Source: Gracilaria gracilis (Eukaryota > Rhodophyta > Florideophyceae > Gracilariales > Gracilariaceae). Taken from it: a DNA stretch of 64,000 bases. The notes below the pieces were generated by a model that was not told the origin of the DNA, searched no databases, and saw only the letters and a list, made by a program, of their open reading frames with translations. The stretch is taken from contig JARGSG010000012.1 in NCBI GenBank assembly GCA_030374805.1, positions 558,001 to 622,000 of the forward strand, given 5' to 3'. A program made the translations under genes and the position numbers. This document shows positions 56,634 through 64,000 of this stretch, in pieces. How positions within the stretch are numbered: the first letter of the stretch is position 1; each line of letters opens with the position of its first letter.

Positions 56634-57863
56634 TCATGTGGAAGTGAGATGGTCGAGGGTACCATTCCAATTATAAGAGTCAGCCCCCTCATACAAACCG
56701 AATGGAGATGGGCGATCATTGTCCCATGTCCCATTTTGAAGCATATTCCCAAGTTCTACGCTTCTCTTCAGTAGCTGTTTCCCTAAAGCAAGCTGTTTTG
56801 TTTCCCAGGCGTGTAGTGCGGGACGAAGATCATGGCCTGATTGTTTCAAAAAGTACGCCAAGTTCACTGCATCGTCCCATGCTTTTGCAGTTCCAACTGC
56901 TACGTGAGGGCGGACAGAAAAGGCAGCGTCTCCAAGCAAACATATTCTTCCAAGAACCATCCTTTCGGTTCCATAATCGAATATTGGTTGGATGAATGGG
57001 TCCTGGGTAGAGTTCACTAATTGTCGAAAATCTTGTTGCAAAACACTCGCTTCAGTCTTTAGTTTATCCATACGGGCCGACGGCACCTGCCCCCTCGGTA
57101 CAGACCTCAATCTTTGTTTTCCTGTAGAGTCGACGAGAAGGTTACGTAGATGCTTCTTGTCCGGTAGATTTCTATACCACAGCCAGTTCATATAAGTTGA
57201 CCTAACCAACTTCCCGTTTTCATCTGGCTCAAAGAAGGGAATGGGATAAGCCAAGATGTGTCCATCTGGTCTCAGATGGTATACTACGGCTTCTTCAAAG
57301 CGTTTCACCAAATATGGCGGCAAATGGACATCCTTCACAATTCCTCTCCAAGCATAATACCCAGCATATGCTGGCTCTTTGTCGGAAGTGAACATGTGTT
57401 TCGAATCTGATCCACTCCCGTCAGCACATACGAGAAGATCACAAGAGTGCTGGGTTCCATCTGAGGTTGTTACGTTAACCTTTTCAGTGCATTGTGAGAT
57501 ATCAGTCACTTTCCGTGCGAGGTGATAATCCTGGGTCCCGAAAATCTCTAACAAGGCCTTGTATACCGAATTGTAGGAAGATAACTTCAGCATCACTTTG
57601 TGTTCTCGATTCTTCTCATGGTTGAGATCCCAATACCAAAACCTTTTAACCGTCATGCTATGTTCTGATAATCCAAAACGAGGATGATCTCGAATGAAAG
57701 ACATCATGTGGGGGTTTAGAGCTATTCCTGCTCCTTTACCAGACAAGTATTGTTCAGACCGCTCGAAAATAGATACTGAAAACCCAATGTCACGAAGGCA
57801 TATGGCTGCAGTCAAGCCTCCCAAACTGCCGCCCACAATAATCGCTGCTTGTGACTCAGGCAT
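56634..57863 (-). CDS. FAD-dependent aromatic hydroxylase-type monooxygenase
   Basis: A 409-residue group A flavoprotein. Residues 8-40 hold the FAD/ADP-binding GGSLGGLTAAICLRD and the acidic IFERSE; the second FAD motif is GRICLLGDAAFSVRPH (about 322-337), followed by GTAKAWDDAVNLAYFL. A middle DG motif (LLVCADGSGSDSKHMF) is also there. The fit is best to the group of 2,6-dihydroxypyridine 3-monooxygenase-like hydroxylases, but substrates of eukaryotic members differ, so only the class is supported. It uses NAD(P)H and oxygen in known relatives. No targeting sequence or membrane segment. In an alga it might act on aromatic or pigment-derived compounds (speculation). Confidence 0.85.
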   Translation of the reverse strand: MPESQAAIIVGGSLGGLTAAICLRDIGFSVSIFERSEQYLSGKGAGIALNPHMMSFIRDHPRFGLSEHSMTVKRFWYWDLNHEKNREHKVMLKLSSYNSVYKALLEIFGTQDYHLARKVTDISQCTEKVNVTTSDGTQHSCDLLVCADGSGSDSKHMFTSDKEPAYAGYYAWRGIVKDVHLPPYLVKRFEEAVVYHLRPDGHILAYPIPFFEPDENGKLVRSTYMNWLWYRNLPDKKHLRNLLVDSTGKQRLRSVPRGQVPSARMDKLKTEASVLQQDFRQLVNSTQDPFIQPIFDYGTERMVLGRICLLGDAAFSVRPHVAVGTAKAWDDAVNLAYFLKQSGHDLRPALHAWETKQLALGKQLLKRSVELGNMLQNGTWDNDRPSPFGLYEGADSYNWNGTLDHLTST

Positions 57864-58660
57864 GATGAGTTATATTTGCCTAGAACGACTTGTGTTGTAA
57901 GGTCGAAACCCCTAATTCTATTGACAATTAAGTAGGAAAGTATATGAGGCTCAATTGAGCTCGCAAGTACGAAGTCGATATGGTACCTGTTGAAACAAAA
58001 CGAGAAACAAAGAAATGGTCTTCATAAATTCCTTTGCCGCACTCGTTTTCACAATGTACGCACGTCCCACGAGTGCAACGGTAACAATAACAGAGCGGAG
58101 AAAGAATTGGTCTCAAAGATCAACCGCAAAGTGTGGAGAATAGTGTGAGATTGTTTGAGACATTAATTTGGGCAAACTTCACGATGCCCTGATGCAATTC
58201 AGCAGAAGTAAATCACGCATGCCAACTAGTGTACAACTTGTTTGCGAACAAATTCTTGGTTCGTCCGACTATCTGAATGTGGGATATTGGTTAGCACTTC
58301 CACATGGAGTGAGCGAAAACCTGGTTTTCGTACGGGGTCAGAGATTCGCTCAGAAATATTTCGATCGACAAATACATACAAGGCAGAACTTTTGCAACCT
58401 ACGCAACATTGCGTAGTACGCATGTGAACAGCATTCGCTGAACACAAATGGATTTATAGTTAGTGTACCATGGTATAGCTCTTCATCTTCATCCTCTTCT
58501 CACTTTGGGTTCATCAAACAGCTGTGTTGCACCTAAAGGCCGCTCGTGAAGAAGCGCCCTTTCATTCCGCGGAACCAATTTATCTGAAAACTCCTCTTTC
58601 GGACTTTACGATCTCCTATTCCTGTGTAGCGCATATCAGTTACCAGAGCTCCAAATCATT
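57864..58660. other. Divergent promoter between monooxygenase and fusion gene
   Basis: About 800 bases. Two short frames at 58168-58427 overlap on both strands with no domain. GTGTACCATGGTATAG (58464-58479) is another short GTAC-type palindrome-like motif. No gene seen. Confidence 0.45.
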
Positions 58661-61555
58661 ATGGGATCATATTTCTCTCATGAGAAAGCAGAGGACTCGG
58701 ATAAACAGAATGTTGAGGTGTCGAACACGGAACTTCTCGACGGCGATCGCGATCAAAGGCCTAGGAAAAAGCGACGGCTATCGGTGCGGAAGAAACGAAT
58801 TGAAAAATTGACAGCTCCTCCAACCCGAGCGATGAGGGATATTACTCAGGGCAATGCGAAAGCAAAAGACCTGGATACAGCATCAAACTCTGAAACGGCA
58901 GTTGGGTATGACGATAGAAACCATAACTCTTCAGTTGAGATGAATGAAAAGTTAACAGTGTTTGGGAAGCCAGAGCTTCAGGACTATGATGCGAAGCGCA
59001 TGCGAAAACGGAAGTACGCTGTTTTTCTAGGGTACAATGGTGAAAGATATTACGGAATGCAGATAAATCCGGGTGTCGTGACAATTGAGCAGGTACTTTT
59101 GGCTGGCTTCCATAAAGCTGGGTTGATATCTAATGAGAACAAAGGCTCTCCAGGAAAGGTACAATGGATGCGAGCTGCCAGAACAGATAAAGGAGTTTCT
59201 GCTATTGTTCAATGCGTTTCTTTGAAGTTGGAGTTGCCTTTTGAAAAGATGTATGACCAATCTGTGATAGATTCCATAAATTATAATCTGCCTGAGGACA
59301 TTCAGGTCTACGGATTGCTTCGTCCAACTGGTGGATTTAATGCTCGGTTGAACTGTCATCGTCGACGATACGAGTATATCTTTCCGGTCCGGTTGTTAGG
59401 TGGAACAAATGGCACTGAAACGGAATTGAAGCACGGAGAGGGAGATCCAAGGGCTGCAAAACTGACCTCGATTCTGAAACGCTTTGAAGGTACTCACTGT
59501 TTTGCCAACTTCACAGAGGCTTTAAGTGGTTCTGAAGATGCTTCCAAACGATATATGATCAATCTGGCGTGCAGCCAGCCTTTCAAACCTCCTGGATCGG
59601 GTGTTTATTATGTTTCAATAGAGATCTTTGGCCAAAGCTTCTTGTTGCATCAAATAAGAAAGATGGTGGGTTTGTCAATTTACGTATACCTGGGTCATGC
59701 TCCGGATGAAACAATATCAGTTGCCTTGTGTCCAAATGTGAAGCTTCATACACCGATGGCACCGGCTTTAGGCCTTCTCCTGGAAAATCTCGTTTTTGAC
59801 AACTATAACAAGCGATTTAAGCACATTCTGGAACGCCCAATTACTTCAGACGCATTTGAAGAAGCCAGACTGAAGTTCAAAAACCAGCAGGTGTACCGAA
59901 GGATTGCTGAGAAGGAGAGAGAAGAAAGAATCCTTGAAACATGGGTTAAGAATTGTCGAGATCGGTTTCAGTACAAACGTGACGAGATTCTCGAACTTCA
60001 CCAGAAGTTTGTGTTGACGGACGTAGGAAAAGAAGAGCAACGCAAGGAGTATGTTGCCTCGCTCTATCCGATTAAAACTAATTTGGAAGAGTTTCTGGAG
60101 TCGAATTCCGAAGATATGGAGACGTTGGCAACGGACTTGCGTAACCTGTTCGAAGAGAGATACGGTGTAACTCCTTCGTTTATGGCTCGTGCTCCTGGTC
60201 GCGTTAATCTTATAGGCGAGCATCTCGATTACAACGGTTTCCCTGTCATAGGTGTGGCGCTTCGGCAGGGATCAATGCTAGCTGGATGCCTAGACAAAAC
60301 CGATGTAATCGAGATACAACATTCACGAAATGACTTATATCAAAGCGGTAAACTTAGGCCAGATGGGTTTCGAATGGTCCTGGAAAATGAAGACGCAAGT
60401 CTAGATTCTGACTGGATGCAATATGTTTCATGGGGCGTGAAATCTGTGTTTCAAAACATAGCGAAAGGAAGGAGAACCGTATCTGGTGGTGGGCGCTTGC
60501 TGCTCGGTGGGGATCTCCCTCTTGCGGCTGGTCTAGGGTCGAGTTCTTCGCTTGTTACTTTGTCAGCTTTGGCAACGGCAAGACTAAACCGCAAGAGATT
60601 CCCTAAGCAAGAGCTGGCTTTGTTAGCTGCGGAAGGTGAGCGTGTGGGCGCCGGGACACGAGGAGGAGCGGTGGACCATTTGATAAGTTCCTGTGCGCAA
60701 AAGGGTTGCGCAACAAGAGTGTCGTTTATCCCGAAAGTCGATATCAACTCGTTACGCTTGCCATCGAATGCCTCACTAATTGCAGTTGGAAGTCTTGTTA
60801 AAGCCCGGAAAGGCTTTGATAGCTATGTGAAGGAGCAGTTCAATTTGAGAGCCGCTGAGTGCCGAATTGCATCAGCAATTCTTGCTAGACGACTAAAAGT
60901 GCACCTGGAAATGTCGGTTACGACCCCTGGGCAGCTTTTCTTCCAGACAAAGAGAACCGCCAAACTTGAATGCCGAACGATATCCGCACTAAGGAAGAAG
61001 GTTCGAGACGTTATGGATATTACCGAAGAAATTTCCCTTGATGACGCGAAAAGGGAGATCGGTGTCAGTGAAGTGGAGTTTCGGAAGCGATTTCTTATCG
61101 GAGTAGAAGCTCAGAGCTTTATTGTTGGGAAACGGATGGCACACGTTTTTTCAGAAGCAGAGCGGGTGGAACGGTTTGAAGAGCTTCTGAGCAACAACGA
61201 GTATGATGAACAGGAGAAACTGTGTAGACTAGGAGACATCCTGCGAGAGGGCCATGAATCACTCCGAGTAAATTACGAGTCCAGCTGCAAGGAAGTTGAT
61301 GAGCTGGTAGCATTTTGCCTGGCCAATGGAGCTGTTGGAAGCCGGGTAACCGGGGCCGGTTGGGGAGGTTTCACAATCAATCTGGTCCCCGCTGAGAAGA
61401 AGAAATCGTTCATAGAGCTTATGAAGACGAAAGTTGGAACAGATTCTGTTATTGACATCGATCCTTCAGCTGGAGCATGTGTTTATGCTATTCACAGTGT
61501 TCTTGGTGGAACAAATCGAAAAACAGCGCTAGAGTCGTCCACGCCCGTAAAATGA
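58661..61555 (+). CDS. Fusion protein: PUS1/TruA-type pseudouridine synthase plus galactokinase-family GHMP kinase
   Basis: One uninterrupted frame of 964 residues. A basic, NLS-like N-terminus (PRKKRRLSVRKKRIEK, 34-49) precedes the TruA/Pus1 domain (about 115-390): AVFLGYNGERYYGMQ, the catalytic RAARTDKGVSA (D176), HRRRYEYIFPV, and GQSFLLHQIRKMVG. A charged helical linker (about 390-485) follows. The kinase domain (about 490-945) begins with ARAPGRVNLIGEHLDYNGFP (the galactokinase signature), has the ATP loop LPLAAGLGSSSSL (619-631), GGAVDHLIS with the putative base D672, and VTGAGWGGFTI. Unlike GALK, where GGxMDQ is usual, it reads GGAVDH. The C-terminus is closest to GALK2/GAL1-type kinases, so the sugar may be galactose or GalNAc. 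Known relatives are separate proteins: PUS1 modifies tRNA in the nucleus, galactokinase acts in the cytosol. Confidence 0.9.
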   Translation: MGSYFSHEKAEDSDKQNVEVSNTELLDGDRDQRPRKKRRLSVRKKRIEKLTAPPTRAMRDITQGNAKAKDLDTASNSETAVGYDDRNHNSSVEMNEKLTVFGKPELQDYDAKRMRKRKYAVFLGYNGERYYGMQINPGVVTIEQVLLAGFHKAGLISNENKGSPGKVQWMRAARTDKGVSAIVQCVSLKLELPFEKMYDQSVIDSINYNLPEDIQVYGLLRPTGGFNARLNCHRRRYEYIFPVRLLGGTNGTETELKHGEGDPRAAKLTSILKRFEGTHCFANFTEALSGSEDASKRYMINLACSQPFKPPGSGVYYVSIEIFGQSFLLHQIRKMVGLSIYVYLGHAPDETISVALCPNVKLHTPMAPALGLLLENLVFDNYNKRFKHILERPITSDAFEEARLKFKNQQVYRRIAEKEREERILETWVKNCRDRFQYKRDEILELHQKFVLTDVGKEEQRKEYVASLYPIKTNLEEFLESNSEDMETLATDLRNLFEERYGVTPSFMARAPGRVNLIGEHLDYNGFPVIGVALRQGSMLAGCLDKTDVIEIQHSRNDLYQSGKLRPDGFRMVLENEDASLDSDWMQYVSWGVKSVFQNIAKGRRTVSGGGRLLLGGDLPLAAGLGSSSSLVTLSALATARLNRKRFPKQELALLAAEGERVGAGTRGGAVDHLISSCAQKGCATRVSFIPKVDINSLRLPSNASLIAVGSLVKARKGFDSYVKEQFNLRAAECRIASAILARRLKVHLEMSVTTPGQLFFQTKRTAKLECRTISALRKKVRDVMDITEEISLDDAKREIGVSEVEFRKRFLIGVEAQSFIVGKRMAHVFSEAERVERFEELLSNNEYDEQEKLCRLGDILREGHESLRVNYESSCKEVDELVAFCLANGAVGSRVTGAGWGGFTINLVPAEKKKSFIELMKTKVGTDSVIDIDPSAGACVYAIHSVLGGTNRKTALESSTPVK

Positions 61556-62201
61556 ACAATAGCCTTCTGCCCAGCTTCGACAAACCAGCTGCTCTAATTC
61601 AAATGAGTACAGAATCTTGTTCTTGTTCTCTTTCTATCTCTTGTATGATTGAGCTATCTCAACAACCATGTAGCGCAGAACCCTTGTGCTCAAAGCAATG
61701 GTCTCCCAGTCCGATCTGGGTTGTATGTCGCGAAAAGGCCTCCGCTTAGATTTTTCCGGAAGACTTAGACGGATGCAGACATGACGTTTGCCCCACACAG
61801 AGCTGTGATAGCTTTGCCTTCTCTCTCTCTCCCTCTCTCCCTCCCTCTCTGTTTATAGGTGCCTATATGTCTAATTCCTACACAGCGCAGAACGCTTATT
61901 TTGAAAGAAACCCAGAACGGTCACATAGGGGAGGTTAACATAATCTTCTTGACGCATTTCTCAAAGAGCACCGAAACAGAAAGTGCTTAACGTCATTCAA
62001 AACACCAGGTCTGCATGTACAGACCAGTCTCTTCTAGAGTAGATACGATCCTAGTAGCGTTGCCTTCGCCTCCTAAATAGTTACTAGTGTTCCAAAGAAC
62101 TTTGGCATGCATGATAACAATGGTTTCAAATTCTTTCGCACTGCCACTCGTTCCCACATGTGCATATCCCAAAAGGTAATGCACTGGCATTTCATGAAGG
62201 T
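61556..62201. other. 3' region of fusion gene with CT-rich tract
   Basis: Between convergent genes. A (CT)n/(CCCT)n pyrimidine tract lies at 61819-61851. GAGTAGATACGATCC near 62036 resembles the recurring GTAGATAC motif. No gene seen. Confidence 0.45.
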
Positions 62202-63785
62202 TTACATAGTTCGCAGACCCTCATCATCAACAATGCGTTCCATTGAGTACTCTGACTGCAGTATGTCGGCTACTAGATTCAATTTCAATGATGGTGAAAC
62301 GTCGATTTCATTGATCCCACGAATCCGTTCAATGATCATAGCATCTCTAACCTTGTAACTGTGAACATTTATCGTCTCAGTATAAAACAATGTGTCCCCT
62401 TCATTTTCGTTGCTCTCTTCACTTTGTAAGCCATTATGCTCACTTTGTTCTAATTCGCAAGGAACACTGTTGTTTATCGGCCATATCTTTGCTTCTTCAA
62501 ATGCATTTCGTACAATTCCAGGAGACATTGCACTATGCCCTGCAACGGCAAGCCTTAATTTCAAGGACACATCAGCCTTCTCTATGTAGCTTTTTTGAAG
62601 CATATCGTGCGTGTCATGAGCAGCTTGGTGGAAAACATTGTTGATTAACTTTCTGTACAGCTGATAATGCCCAGTCAAGTTCACTGGTAGTGAAACAACG
62701 ATCATATTGAACTGTTCACACCCTTCAATCCATGTGATCCTGTCCGGGGAGCTGTGACCATGGAGTAGGAGAAGAACCGGCTGCGACTGTTCGACTCCCA
62801 TTCGAATGAAGTCTTCGAATAAATTGATGATAATAGGGAGATTTGCCCGATTGACAAGCCCATTGTGGGTCACGAGGAATCTGGTATCCGTGGGACACCA
62901 ACCAGTTTGTGTTAACCAGTGGGGGGCGTCTGATTGGGACAGGAAATCATCTTGCGACAGGGGTTTTAACCAGTCTGACATCCCTTTTTGTTTCGGGACA
63001 GTCAGCAACAATGGGGCAACATTTCCAGCAGCCGATACCACGATAGACGCCGCCATATGAGCGTCTGACTGTGCTGGTGAAGACTCTTTATTGCCGTTTT
63101 CTGATGTACGACATTCACTCTTCTTTCCGAAATGCGAAAAGACGGTGGTTTCATGACAGCTCCATATTCGCCGCGGATCTTCAAATATAGATGGATACTC
63201 CGACTTAACGAACTGAAGAACATCATCGAGAGACTTCACACTCTTGAAGGTTTTTGAGTGTTGTGTTCCACGGGATTCCGGGCTAAACAACGTAAAAGAC
63301 TCTCTTTGAGATGATGCCAATCCGTCTTTTAATTGGAAAAGCCTTGGAAAGCATCCCTGTTTACGACGTGTTAAGCGAGCTCGTTTTTTGAACTTCATTC
63401 GTTCTTTCTCCTTCTGAGCAGTCGAAGTTTGTTCACGCTCTGAAGCAATGCATTCTGCGTGACAATGCGCAGGATCCAAAAGTTTGCTCAGGGACTTGTC
63501 ATCACTGAAACTGATGGCTTGGTGAAGCTGAGAAACGATATTTGGGGACACACCACTGAGCTCAACAACTTTCTGAGTCAAAAATTGCTGCTTCAAAAGC
63601 TTCACTGCATAGTTGCGCTTCTGCTTCTCGCATGTATGCTTCCTGATTCTGTCTCGATGCACTGGTGTTTCAGTACTACATGGGGACATTTTTAGTCGAC
63701 AGAGCTGAGGATGCTTGCCAAGGGAGAAGCCAGAGAGCGAGAGAGGTGGATAGCTCAAGTCAGATTTGGCCTCGTTTCGGTTCAT
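62202..63785 (-). CDS. Pogo/Tigger-type DDE transposase-derived protein lacking catalytic residues
   Basis: A 527-residue frame. A helix-turn-helix-like part lies at about 58-90 (YAVKLLKQQFLTQKVVELSG). The DDE region starts with RIWSCHETTVF (207-216), where related proteins have N-x-D-E-T, so the first Asp is His211. The second block is PVLLLLHGHSSPDRITWIEG (337-356): relatives have LLLxDGHSSH, so the second Asp is His342. The third (VVSLPVNLTGHYQ) keeps the LPxxxTxxxQ frame but not the usual Q-P-L-D. The frame is intact and long, which suggests a domesticated protein or a recent inactive copy rather than an old decayed one (inference). No terminal repeats are seen. A start at MSPCSTETP (63689) is possible. 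Confidence 0.75.
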   Translation of the reverse strand: MNRNEAKSDLSYPPLSLSGFSLGKHPQLCRLKMSPCSTETPVHRDRIRKHTCEKQKRNYAVKLLKQQFLTQKVVELSGVSPNIVSQLHQAISFSDDKSLSKLLDPAHCHAECIASEREQTSTAQKEKERMKFKKRARLTRRKQGCFPRLFQLKDGLASSQRESFTLFSPESRGTQHSKTFKSVKSLDDVLQFVKSEYPSIFEDPRRIWSCHETTVFSHFGKKSECRTSENGNKESSPAQSDAHMAASIVVSAAGNVAPLLLTVPKQKGMSDWLKPLSQDDFLSQSDAPHWLTQTGWCPTDTRFLVTHNGLVNRANLPIIINLFEDFIRMGVEQSQPVLLLLHGHSSPDRITWIEGCEQFNMIVVSLPVNLTGHYQLYRKLINNVFHQAAHDTHDMLQKSYIEKADVSLKLRLAVAGHSAMSPGIVRNAFEEAKIWPINNSVPCELEQSEHNGLQSEESNENEGDTLFYTETINVHSYKVRDAMIIERIRGINEIDVSPSLKLNLVADILQSEYSMERIVDDEGLRTM

Positions 63786-64000
63786 GGTTTACGCGCCAAC
63801 AGCACACATGATGAAAGATTGATAGATACAGTAAGCTTGTATACGTGTACGTGGGCTTACAGTACAAGTGATCTCATTGCTTTGTCAATGCGGCAGCTCT
63901 AGCTCTACCCGCATTTGGTTGACCCAGAAAGGGGTTGCGGCCTTGATCTCATATCATCGTGCCACCTTCTCTACAATTCTGGATGATAAACGGCAATAGC
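63786..64000. other. Right edge of window
   Basis: About 215 bases upstream of the transposase-derived gene. GATACAGTAAGC near 63826 and TTACAGTACAAGTG near 63859 resemble the TACAGTA element. Nothing else seen. Confidence 0.4.

Noticed and set aside
1..64000. tRNA, rRNA or riboswitch
   Set aside because: I searched by eye for the GGTTCGAATCC-type tRNA arm and found no convincing clover-leaf; no rRNA-like conserved stretch was seen. A covariance-model scan would be needed to exclude small RNAs.

Overview
The window looks like nuclear DNA of a photosynthetic eukaryote with compact, mostly intron-less genes. A red alga (Chondrus-like florideophyte) is my best guess, not a proof. Reasons: a one-helix chlorophyll-binding-type protein with a transit-like leader, plastid or mitochondrial style leaders on several enzymes, Kozak-type starts, only three introns (90-93 bp, GTAAG/AG) in about 27 genes, no operons, no Shine-Dalgarno pattern, and remains of eukaryotic transposons. 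Layout, left to right: a window-truncated ORF on the minus strand (1-2090) that runs off the left edge and joins a Ulp1-type cysteine protease to a FAR1-type zinc finger, as in some Mutator-like transposons; an Ap4A phosphorylase; a 3 kb GC-rich non-coding stretch with a 32-base C run; a very long Hook/CH-like coiled-coil protein; the snoRNP assembly factor BCD1; dihydroneopterin aldolase; a cyclic-nucleotide-binding-like protein with a carrier-like C-terminus; a double-ACT organellar protein; a RanBPM/GID-type SPRY-LisH-CTLH protein; oligopeptidase B. 

From about 22 kb the DNA is less GC-rich. It holds an X-family DNA polymerase with two introns, a gene-poor stretch with a LINE-like remnant and two orphan genes, a PrsW-type intramembrane protease, a two-C2 copine-like protein, a HAD phosphatase, a 76-residue small protein, a six-unit tandem repeat (36.8-37.6 kb), a tail-to-tail pair PTRHD1/KDPG aldolase only 3 bp apart, an SxIP/RRESL-repeat basic protein, an EMAPII-type tRNA-binding protein, an acyltransferase lacking its catalytic His, and a 1007-residue SppA protease. 

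The right end holds an INTS11-like nuclease, myo-inositol-3-phosphate synthase, the one-helix protein, an MFS transporter with one intron, a flavin monooxygenase, a single ORF fusing a PUS1-type pseudouridine synthase to a galactokinase-family GHMP kinase, and a pogo/Tigger-type transposase ORF whose DDE residues are replaced. The genes are a mix of housekeeping functions (RNA maturation, folate, inositol, lipid and sugar metabolism, proteolysis, DNA repair) with no shared pathway or operon logic; divergent and convergent pairs dominate. The most unusual items are the PUS1-galactokinase fusion, the Ulp1-FAR1 ORF, the catalytically altered transposase and acyltransferase, the RRESL heptad array, and a perfect 27-bp hairpin at 53.4 kb.
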